Part shown: piece by piece, positions 1 through 6,675 of the stretch | How positions within the stretch are numbered: the stretch's first letter is position 1 | Layout: each line of letters starts with the position of its first letter | NCBI RefSeq assembly: GCF_004168365.1 | Contig: NZ_CP035704.1 | Coordinates: forward strand, 4,216,001 to 4,280,000 | Direction of reading: 5' to 3' | DNA length: 64,000 nt | Source: Pseudolysobacter antarcticus | GTDB taxonomy: Bacteria; Pseudomonadota; Gammaproteobacteria; Xanthomonadales; Rhodanobacteraceae | Notes under the pieces: generated by a model | Database searches by the model: none | Seen by the model: the letters and a program-made list of their open reading frames with translations, nothing else | What the model was told of the DNA's origin: nothing | Program-made: the position numbers and the translations under genes

Positions 1-1
1 C

Positions 2-142
2 GGCATCGGCGCACTCGCACGCCAGCTCGGCGTGCATGAAGATCGCGCGCTGAACGGCCACTGGTGCAGCCGCTGCCAAGGCATCTGGTACGGCGTGATG
101 CTCGAAGTCGAATGCCCGGTCTGCGGCAATCGCGGCGGCTGA
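2..142 (+). CDS. C-terminal end of a small zinc-ribbon protein (partial)
   Basis: Only the last 46 residues are inside the window; the gene enters from the left edge. The visible tail carries two CxxC pairs (CSRC and CPVC) 15 residues apart, followed by a short glycine-rich end, which is the layout of a four-cysteine zinc ribbon or rubredoxin-like knuckle. It sits upstream of a hydrogenase operon on the same strand, so a HypA or hydrogenase-accessory role is tempting. However, the spacing and the immediate C-terminus do not match HypA, which continues well past its second CxxC. The function is left open. Confidence 0.6.
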   Translation, partial: GIGALARQLGVHEDRALNGHWCSRCQGIWYGVMLEVECPVCGNRGG

Positions 143-651
143 CAGAAGTTCGATCTATCCGATAAATCGACACGAGATTTCAGATTTCTCCCGCATTTTT
201 CTGCTGCAGGTTTTTGTCATCCAGACAGATTATGCGGCGCTAATCAGCCACTGAAATGCAAACTACGTTTACGCGCCGGTGCGGCTGGATACTTGGCTTA
301 CAGATTGCCGTTGAGTGTGGCATCGCAGCATAGTGAAATATCGAAACACTCGACATCGGTTTGGCCGCAAATGCGGATCCTCATTGCCATGCAGGTTGGC
401 GACCAGCGCTCGTTCAAGCTGCTGAAAAATCGGGGTTTCAGCCTGCGCTGAAATGATCAGAGCAGATCCGCGGCGATCACGGTGACGAACCGATTCCGAG
501 CATTCACCGTCCATTCGTTTATTTCACTGCATCGCGCAGGTTTGGCACAACTCCTGCTGTACAAAACTTGTCGCGCCATCAGCGTTTGCGCGGTTCGCAA
601 AAGCGGAACAGATCATCCCGATTTTCCGCATGAATGGATGGAGAAAAACGT
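143..651. other. Non-coding region upstream of the hydrogenase operon
   Basis: About 500 bases without a convincing gene; the ORFs that cross it have no family resemblance and no ribosome site. It is visibly less GC-rich than the flanking coding DNA over 143-330, as expected for a promoter region. It holds a sigma-54-like -24/-12 element at 542-558 (listed separately). Confidence 0.6.
542..558 (+). promoter_or_regulatory. Candidate sigma-54 (-24/-12) promoter for the hydrogenase operon
   Basis: The bases TTGGCAC at 542-548, then five bases, then CTGCT at 554-558, place GG (544-545) exactly 12 bases ahead of GC (556-557), the spacing required for RpoN promoters. It matches the usual TGGCAC/TTGCW pattern except for C instead of T at the start of the -12 box and A after TGGCAC. 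It lies about 94 bases upstream of the small-subunit start. Sigma-54 control is known for several hup operons. A single motif match can arise by chance, so this is a candidate only. Confidence 0.4.
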
Positions 652-1614
652 ATGGCAAATCTCCTGTGGTTGCAGGGCGGTGCTTGCTCCGGCAATACGA
701 TGTCGTTCTTGAATGCCGAAGAGCCGAGCGCGTGCGATCTGGTCAACGACTTCGGCATCAACGTGCTGTGGCATCCGTCGCTCGGTGTCGAGCTCGGCGA
801 GAACCTGCGCAAGCTGTTGCGCGATCTCGTATCGGGTGCGATTCCGCTCGACATCTTTGTCTTCGAGGGCACCGTGGTGAACGCGCCCGGCGGCACCGGC
901 GAGTGGAACCGTTTTGCCGGCCGACCAATGAAGGACTGGGTCGCGGACTTGTGCAAGGCAGCGGGATTTGTTGTCGCGGTTGGTGACTGCGCAACTTGGG
1001 GCGGCATTCCCGCTACCGCGCCGAATCCGTCTGATTCGCAGGGCCTGCAATTTCTCAAGCGCGAGCACGGCGGTTTCCTCGGCAAGGATTTCACCTCGAA
1101 GGCCGGTCTGCCGGTGATTAATGTTCCCGGCTGTCCGGCGCATCCCGACTGGATCACCCAGATCGTCGTCGCGGTGGCGACCGGGCGCACCGCAGATATC
1201 ACGCTCGATGAATTCCAGCGGCCGAAAACCTTCTTCCAGTCGTTCACGCAGACCGGCTGCACACGCAATATGCATTTCGCCTACAAGGTGTCGGCGACCG
1301 AGTTCGGCCAGCGCAAGGGTTGCCTGTTTTATGACCTCGGTTGTCGCGGGCCGATGACGCATTCGCCGTGCAATCGCATCCTGTGGAATCGACAATCGTC
1401 AAAGACTCGCGCTGGCATGCCGTGCCTCGGTTGCACCGAGCCGGAATTCCCGTTCTTCGATCTCGCACCGGGCACGGTGTTCAAGACGCAAACCGTCATG
1501 GGCATTCCGAAAGACATGCCCAACGGCGTCGACAAGAAGGGTTACATCGCACTCACCGCTGCCGCGAAAAACGCCGCGCCGCGCTGGGCCGAAGAAGATA
1601 TTTTTGTGGTTTGA
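652..1614 (+). CDS. hupS: [NiFe]-hydrogenase small subunit, group 2a (Huc/HupS-like)
   Basis: This is the electron-transfer subunit of an H2-uptake hydrogenase (320 aa), passing electrons from the Ni-Fe site through three FeS clusters. The start at 652 is chosen because GGAG lies 9-12 bases upstream; an in-frame ATG at 634 lacks such a site. There is no Tat twin-arginine leader, so the enzyme should face the cytoplasm, as in group 2a. The proximal-cluster motif reads ACSGNTM, so the second cysteine is Asn15; Cys12, Cys113 and Cys161 remain. The distal-cluster His is replaced by Gln200, leaving Cys203, Cys224 and Cys231. The medial site has Cys240, Cys258 and Cys261. Each cluster therefore has three cysteines, consistent with three [3Fe-4S] clusters, as I recall for mycobacterial Huc. 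It is the first gene of an operon with the large subunit 17 bases downstream. Confidence 0.93.
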   Translation: MANLLWLQGGACSGNTMSFLNAEEPSACDLVNDFGINVLWHPSLGVELGENLRKLLRDLVSGAIPLDIFVFEGTVVNAPGGTGEWNRFAGRPMKDWVADLCKAAGFVVAVGDCATWGGIPATAPNPSDSQGLQFLKREHGGFLGKDFTSKAGLPVINVPGCPAHPDWITQIVVAVATGRTADITLDEFQRPKTFFQSFTQTGCTRNMHFAYKVSATEFGQRKGCLFYDLGCRGPMTHSPCNRILWNRQSSKTRAGMPCLGCTEPEFPFFDLAPGTVFKTQTVMGIPKDMPNGVDKKGYIALTAAAKNAAPRWAEEDIFVV

Positions 1615-1631
1615 CGACGGAGCGCATCAGC

Positions 1632-3233
1632 ATGTCAGCACAGATCCAGACTCTCGATATTTCTCCCGTCGGTCGCGTCGAAGGTGATCTCGATGTTCGC
1701 GTCGAAATCACCAACGGCATAGTCACCAACGCCTGGACTCAGGCCGAATTGTTTCGCGGATTTGAAATCATCCTGCGCGACAAAGACCCGCAAGCCGGCC
1801 TCGTGGTCACGCCGCGTGCGTGCGGCATCTGCGGCGCCTCGCATCTCACGTGTGCGGCATGGGCACTCGATACGGCATGGCAAACCGAAGTGCCACGCAA
1901 CGCCATTCTCGCGCGCAATCTCGGCCAGATCGTGGAAAGCCTGCAGAGCCAGCCGCGTTATTTCTACGGCTTGTATGCGATCGACCTGACCAACAAGAAT
2001 TATCGCAAGAGCAAATATTACGAGGAGGCGGTGAAGCGCTTCGCCCCGTTTACCGGAACCTCCTACGAACTCGGCGTGACGATCTCGGGCAAGCCCGTGG
2101 AAATCTACGCGCTGCTCGGCGGGCAGTGGCCACATTCGAGTTACATGGTACCCGGCGGCGTGATGTGTGCGCCCACACTTACCGATGTCACACGCGCGTG
2201 GTCGATCCTCGAATATTTCAAGAAAAACTGGCTGGAATCGTGTTGGCTCGGCTGCACGCTGGAGCGTTACGAACAGATCAAGTCCTACGAGGATTTCATG
2301 GCGTGGCTCGATGAAAGTCCGGCGCACGCCAATTCGGATCTTGGTTTCTACTGGCGCATGGGGCTGGATATCGGCCTGCATAAATTCGGCGGCGGTGTCG
2401 GACGTTATATTTCGTGGGGTTATCTGCCGCACGAAGACAAATACCAGAAACCGACCATCGAAGGCCGTAATGCCGCGCTGATCATGAAGAGCGGTGTATA
2501 CGACGGCAAGATCGATACCCATACCTTGATGTCGCAGGAGCACGCGCTCGAAAACACCACCCACGCGTGGTACGACGAAGGCGGTGCCGATGTGCATCCG
2601 TTCGATCGCACGACGCGTGCAACGCAGAAAAACACCACCGATTTCGCGGGCGCGTATTCGTGGGCGACCGCAGTGAATCACGATCAATACGGGCGTCTCG
2701 AAGCCGGCCCGTTCGCACGCCAACTCGTTGCCGGTGGCAAGCATGGCGAGGCATGGCAGCACTACGATCCGTTCGTGCTGGACATGTACAAGAAGATGGG
2801 CGGGCCAAGCCTGCATCTGCGCCAGATTGCGCGCATGCACGAAACCATCAAGTTGTATCGTCAGGCCGAACATTGCCTCAAGGAATTCCGCCTCAACGAG
2901 CCGTGGTATATCAAGCCGCGCGAAAAAGACGGTCGCGGCTGGGGTGCCACCGAAGCCATTCGCGGCGCGCTGTGCCACTGGATCGAGGTCAAGGACGGCA
3001 AGATCAAGAACTACCAGATTGTTGCGCCAACCACCTGGAACGTCGGGCCACGCGACAGCAAAGGTATCCGCGGGCCGATCGAGGAAGCACTGGTCGGCAC
3101 ACCGATCGCCGATCCGAGCGATCCGGTTGAGGTTGGCCATGTCGCACGCTCGTTCGATTCGTGCCTCGTATGCACGGTGCACGCGCACGATGGTAAAACC
3201 GGCAAGGAGCTGGCACGCTTTCGCATCGGGTAA
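1632..3233 (+). CDS. hupL: [NiFe]-hydrogenase large subunit, group 2a (Huc/HupL-like)
   Basis: Catalytic subunit (533 aa) that oxidises H2 at the Ni-Fe(CN)2CO centre. The N-terminal L1 motif is RACGICGASH (Cys64, Cys67, His71) and the C-terminal L2 motif is DSCLVCTVH (Cys511, Cys514, His517); these four cysteines are the metal ligands. A tail of 16 residues after His517 should be removed by the maturation protease encoded downstream (3970-4770). The ATG at 1632 gives the expected N-terminus (TLDISPVGRVEGDLDV); an upstream in-frame extension overlaps hupS and is not used. No membrane cytochrome b partner (HupC) follows; two small cysteine proteins come next instead. Confidence 0.95.
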   Translation: MSAQIQTLDISPVGRVEGDLDVRVEITNGIVTNAWTQAELFRGFEIILRDKDPQAGLVVTPRACGICGASHLTCAAWALDTAWQTEVPRNAILARNLGQIVESLQSQPRYFYGLYAIDLTNKNYRKSKYYEEAVKRFAPFTGTSYELGVTISGKPVEIYALLGGQWPHSSYMVPGGVMCAPTLTDVTRAWSILEYFKKNWLESCWLGCTLERYEQIKSYEDFMAWLDESPAHANSDLGFYWRMGLDIGLHKFGGGVGRYISWGYLPHEDKYQKPTIEGRNAALIMKSGVYDGKIDTHTLMSQEHALENTTHAWYDEGGADVHPFDRTTRATQKNTTDFAGAYSWATAVNHDQYGRLEAGPFARQLVAGGKHGEAWQHYDPFVLDMYKKMGGPSLHLRQIARMHETIKLYRQAEHCLKEFRLNEPWYIKPREKDGRGWGATEAIRGALCHWIEVKDGKIKNYQIVAPTTWNVGPRDSKGIRGPIEEALVGTPIADPSDPVEVGHVARSFDSCLVCTVHAHDGKTGKELARFRIG

Positions 3234-3269
3234 GCGCCATGGGCGTGACCCAGGCGCAATGAGGATGCG

Positions 3270-3584
3270 ATGTCGAGACTGGACGATGATCAAATGCGCG
3301 AACGAATCGGCAAGCTGCTTGCCGATGGTCTCAAGACCCAGACCGAGCCGTTTCCCGAAACGGCTCGGGAGTTTTCGCGGCTGCTCGACGAGTTGTACCG
3401 GCTTCCACCGGACGATCTGCGCGGCAAACTCGTGCTGTCGGGTTTCACCGATACGCCGTACGGGCCGGAACGCATGCGTTGCCAGGAGTGCATGTATTAC
3501 CTCGTGCATCGCAAGTGGTGCGACCTGCCGGAACTCGCGGTACCGGTCGAGGCGGATTGGTGGTGTCGGCTCTGGCGCATCTGA
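3270..3584 (+). CDS. HiPIP-like four-cysteine protein, copy 1
   Basis: Small protein (104 aa) of the hydrogenase operon, 36 bases after hupL with GAGG just ahead of its ATG. The C-terminal third has Cys71-x2-Cys74-x9-Cys84-x14-Cys99 with tyrosines after the second cysteine (CQECMYY) and a final WWCRLWRI. This order resembles high-potential iron-sulfur proteins (CxxCxxY...CxLxP...WCxxW), which hold one [4Fe-4S] cluster. The first 60 residues are helical and charged, with a PPDDLRGKL motif shared with the next gene. There is no signal peptide, unlike classical periplasmic HiPIPs. A role as electron acceptor or small subunit of the hydrogenase is inferred from position and cysteines. A structural zinc site is the main alternative. 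Confidence 0.8.
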   Translation: MSRLDDDQMRERIGKLLADGLKTQTEPFPETAREFSRLLDELYRLPPDDLRGKLVLSGFTDTPYGPERMRCQECMYYLVHRKWCDLPELAVPVEADWWCRLWRI

Positions 3585-3596
3585 CTGACAAAGGAC

Positions 3597-3941
3597 ATGG
3601 CGGTGAACGAATCCAACGATCAACAGCTTGATCAACAGCGCAAAAAGATCCACGATCTGCTGGCCGCCGGACTCGAAACCGACTGGCAACATCGCGCCTA
3701 CAGCGATGCCGAAATCCAGCGCGTGGTGCAAGGGCTGCAAGGGCTGCCGCCGGACGATCTGCAAGGCCAGTTGCGCATTGCCGGCTTCACCCTCACGCCG
3801 TATGTGAGTGAGGAAGATCCCGAAATCGAACAAGCCTGCGCCACGTGCATGTACTACATCACGCACAGTCGCTACTGCGCATTGCCCGAACTCAAACTCG
3901 GCGTGGAGGCCGAATGGTCATGCAACGTATGGCGCATTTGA
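3597..3941 (+). CDS. HiPIP-like four-cysteine protein, copy 2
   Basis: Paralogue of the preceding gene (114 aa), 12 bases downstream. It shares PPDDLQGQL, the GFTxTPY segment and the cysteine frame Cys81-x2-Cys84-x9-Cys94-x14-Cys109, ending in WSCNVWRI. A tandem duplication followed by divergence is the simplest origin. The AAAGGA site at 3590-3595 sits directly against the ATG at 3597 but is correctly spaced for the in-frame GTG at 3603, so the true start may be GTG 3603, two residues shorter. No export signal is seen. If both copies bind [4Fe-4S] they could form a two-step relay between the hydrogenase and the quinone or cytochrome pool; this is inference. Confidence 0.8.
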   Translation: MAVNESNDQQLDQQRKKIHDLLAAGLETDWQHRAYSDAEIQRVVQGLQGLPPDDLQGQLRIAGFTLTPYVSEEDPEIEQACATCMYYITHSRYCALPELKLGVEAEWSCNVWRI

Positions 3942-3969
3942 AATCATACGCAATCGATCGGTCTGACAC

Positions 3970-4770
3970 ATGCTCGTTGTAATCGGCTGCGGCAACCTCG
4001 CGCGCAGCGACGATGGCATCGGCGTTGAAGTGGTGCGCCGCCTGATCGGACGTTTTGGTGCGCAAAATTCCGAGCTACGTCTGATCGATGCCGGCACCGC
4101 AGGCATGGATGTGATGTATCAGGTGCGCGGCGCGGCGCAGGTAATCATCGTCGACGCATGCCGCAGTGGTAGTGACGCCGGCGCGGTGTTTCGCCTGCCG
4201 GGCAGCGAGGCGCAAACGCCGGCCGAACCGGGATTCACCCAGCATGGTCTGCGTTGGGATCACGCGCTGTATGCCGGCGGCAAAATGTTCGGTGCGGATT
4301 TTCTGCGCAATATCGAGGTATTTCTGGTCGAGGCGCAAAGTCTCGATTTCGGCATCGGCCTGAGTCCCGCCGTTGAACACGGCGCACAGCAGGTCACCGA
4401 GGAAATCTCTACGCTGATTCGCACGCGCGAAGCCGTCGTCAGCCCCGACGTCTGGCTGCAAAACGGCAGGCTGCATCTGACCAGCGCGGCTTATGATCGC
4501 TACATGGATGGCTGCTCGATTGCCGCGCTGCTTGCGCGCGATGAGGCGTGGTTGCTGCTACCGTTGCGCGCCGGCGCGGGTGGATTGCAAATCAAGTTGC
4601 GCAATGCGCGCGGTGATCGGGTGATCGAAGCGCAGGAATTTTTCCGCGCACAGGGGCTGGAAGATTCCGCGCAATTGCGCAGCGTGTGCCTGCATCACGC
4701 ACCCGATCAGGGCGCGTGGCGAATCGAGCTGGCAGATGCCGCCATCTCACCCGCGCATGCCATCGCCTGA
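3970..4770 (+). CDS. hupD: Hydrogenase maturation protease with extra C-terminal domain
   Basis: Endopeptidase of the HupD/HyaD/HybD family that removes the C-terminal peptide of the large subunit after nickel insertion. The first 155 residues are the protease: GCGNLARSDDGIG at the start, and candidate nickel-sensing residues Asp15, Asp62 and His92, at nearly the positions of Glu16, Asp62 and His93 in E. coli HybD. The family is normally about 150-170 residues; this protein has 266. The extra 110 residues form a separate domain with LLLPLRAGAGGLQIKLRNAR followed by GDRVIEAQEFF, which I have not matched to a named family. The gene follows copy 2 of the HiPIP-like pair by 28 bases and appears to close the operon. 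Confidence 0.88.
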   Translation: MLVVIGCGNLARSDDGIGVEVVRRLIGRFGAQNSELRLIDAGTAGMDVMYQVRGAAQVIIVDACRSGSDAGAVFRLPGSEAQTPAEPGFTQHGLRWDHALYAGGKMFGADFLRNIEVFLVEAQSLDFGIGLSPAVEHGAQQVTEEISTLIRTREAVVSPDVWLQNGRLHLTSAAYDRYMDGCSIAALLARDEAWLLLPLRAGAGGLQIKLRNARGDRVIEAQEFFRAQGLEDSAQLRSVCLHHAPDQGAWRIELADAAISPAHAIA

Positions 4771-4909
4771 GTCATCGACGCTGACCGCTTGTTGACGATC
4801 ACACCTGCTGCAAATCTCACCTGTCACGCGCGCTAGATAATCGCAAAATCCCCATCGCGGCAGACCATGCGATACACCGCCGGCATTGCCACAGGTTATG
4901 CTTGGCCGC

Positions 4910-5212
4910 ATGCGTGTACTGATAGTTGAAGACGATGCTCTGGTCGCGGCTGCGATTCGCAGCGGCCCTACCGCGAGCGGGTTTGCGGTCGATCACGTCG
5001 GCAGCGCCGAAGCCACACGCACCGCGTTGCGACACGAAAATTTCGATTTGATCGAATTCGATCTGGTCCTGCCCGCGGCGGATGGTTTTTCCCTCGCGCA
5101 ACGTTTGCGCGCTGGCGGCTTGACCTTGCCGGCGGTGATTCTTACCGCACGCGATGCATCGGCCGACCGCGTGCGCGGCCTCGGTTATCGCCTTGAGGAA
5201 ACCGAAAAATGA
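4910..5212 (+). pseudogene. OmpR-family response regulator with internal in-frame deletion
   Basis: The reading frame starts as a normal QseB/PmrA-type receiver (MRVLIVEDDALV, phosphoacceptor Asp in the EFDLVLP segment) and runs as far as TARDASADRVRGL. It then jumps straight to GYRLEETEK, which is the extreme C-terminus of the winged-helix DNA-binding domain of such regulators (usual ending VRGxGYRL). About 120 residues of a normal 220-residue protein are missing, including the beta-5 lysine, the end of the receiver and nearly all of the DNA-binding domain. The 100-residue product cannot bind DNA and probably cannot fold as a receiver. The stop overlaps the kinase start (ATGA), the usual two-component arrangement. 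The ATG at 4910 is chosen over 4886 because it begins the conserved beta-1 strand. Confidence 0.8.
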
Positions 5213-6600
5213 AACCGTCGGATTCCGCCCATATCGGCACCGTTCGGCGACGCCTGCTGTGGCTGTTGTTGCCACCGCTGAGTCTGTTGCTGGTAGCCGG
5301 CGTGCTGCTCGATTACCGCATGGGTGCAGCGCCCGTACGCGAAGCCTACGATCAGGCGTTGGCCGACGCGGCGCTGGCGGTGAGTTCGTACGTACGCATC
5401 GAACCCGGCACCAGCGTGATTCATGCCGAGCTGCCGGACGAGGCTATCGATATGCTGCGCAATGGCCGCCACGATGACATGTTTTATGCCGTATTCGGTG
5501 TCGATGGCAGTTATATCAGCGGTGATCGTGACCTGCCGCTGGCCGCTGTCGGCACACGCAACCCGAGCTTCATGGATGCGACTTTCCATGCGCGCGCCGT
5601 GCGTTTGGCGACCTATCGCAGTACCACCGCGGCAGGCTCGGTCACGGTGGTTGTTGCCGAGACAAAACTCAAGCGTGACCATGCCACCACTCGTCTGCTC
5701 ACCGGCGTGGTACTCACCGATCTGCTGCAACTGGGCGCGATCATGTTGCTGGTATTCATCGGCGTAGCCGCGGGATTACGCCCGCTGCTGCGCTTGCGCG
5801 ACGAGATCGAAACGCGCTCGCCGCGCGAATTGCGCGCGCTTGATGAAACCTTGGTGCCCGGCGAAGTTCGTCCGCTGGTGCGTGCACTGAATCAACTGTT
5901 TGCCACGGTGCGCGAAGCCGCGTTGGCGCAACAGCAGTTTCTGGCCAACGCCGCGCACCAGCTGCGCACGCCGCTGGCCGGCCTGCGGGCGCAGCTTGAT
6001 CTGCTCGCACGCGAAGCACCCTCGCCGGCCGACAAGGAAAAACTACTGCGCCTACTCGACAGTTGCCGCCGTCTCGCGCATACCGCCAACCAATTGCTGG
6101 CACTCGCGCGCGCCGATCCGGCGGCGAATCTGCCCGAGCAATTCCAACACGTCGACTTGCGTCGATTGATCGAAACCTGCGTCACCGATCAACTCGATCG
6201 CGCACTCGCAAAAAATATCGATCTCGGTGTCGAAACCATGCCGACCACGATCATGGGCAGCGCGTGGTTGTTGCGCGAACTGCTGGCCAATCTCACCGAC
6301 AACGCGCTCAAATACACGCCTGCGGATGGGCGCATCACCCTGCGTTGCGACACGGATGTGCAGCGCCGCGCGTTTCTCGAAATCGAGGATGACGGCCCCG
6401 GCATTCCGGAATCGGAACGGGCGAATGTGCTGCAGCGCTTTTATCGCATGCAGGCAAGCAGCGGTGACGGCTGTGGCCTAGGCTTGGCGATTGTCGATGA
6501 AATCGCGCGGTTGCATCAGGCCGAATTAATCCTGTCTAGCGGCGAAAACGGCATCGGCACACGTATCCGGGTAGTCTTTAGCGCAACGAAAAGCCCCTGA
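5209..6600 (+). CDS. Sensor histidine kinase (QseC/TctE-like)
   Basis: Membrane histidine kinase (463 aa). Residues about 13-33 form an N-terminal membrane helix, followed by a periplasmic sensor region of the two-component sensor N-terminal type and a second helix near 165-190. A HisKA domain has AAHQLRTPLAG with the phosphorylated His250. The HATPase domain has the N box LTDNALKYTP, the G1 box DDGPGIP and the G2 box GCGLGLAIV. All catalytic motifs are present, so the kinase looks functional although its partner regulator at 4910-5212 is broken. It may be orphaned or cross-talk with another regulator. The start overlaps the upstream stop by four bases. Confidence 0.92.
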   Translation: MKPSDSAHIGTVRRRLLWLLLPPLSLLLVAGVLLDYRMGAAPVREAYDQALADAALAVSSYVRIEPGTSVIHAELPDEAIDMLRNGRHDDMFYAVFGVDGSYISGDRDLPLAAVGTRNPSFMDATFHARAVRLATYRSTTAAGSVTVVVAETKLKRDHATTRLLTGVVLTDLLQLGAIMLLVFIGVAAGLRPLLRLRDEIETRSPRELRALDETLVPGEVRPLVRALNQLFATVREAALAQQQFLANAAHQLRTPLAGLRAQLDLLAREAPSPADKEKLLRLLDSCRRLAHTANQLLALARADPAANLPEQFQHVDLRRLIETCVTDQLDRALAKNIDLGVETMPTTIMGSAWLLRELLANLTDNALKYTPADGRITLRCDTDVQRRAFLEIEDDGPGIPESERANVLQRFYRMQASSGDGCGLGLAIVDEIARLHQAELILSSGENGIGTRIRVVFSATKSP

Positions 6601-6675
6601 CCCGACCGAGGCCGGCATGAACCGAATCATTTTCACACTGGCTTGCCGCATAGATTGTGCAAACTTCATCCTGAA

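Noticed and set aside
2-142. HypA assignment for the partial first gene
   Set aside because: HypA continues beyond the second CxxC with a conserved tail, whereas this protein ends within six residues.
613-1395. 260-residue minus-strand frame opposite hupS
   Set aside because: Shadow of hupS; no ribosome site and no family resemblance.
1635-3866. 743-residue open frame on the minus strand opposite hupL
   Set aside because: It is the antisense of the conserved hydrogenase genes; its length comes from high-GC codon bias and it shows no domain.
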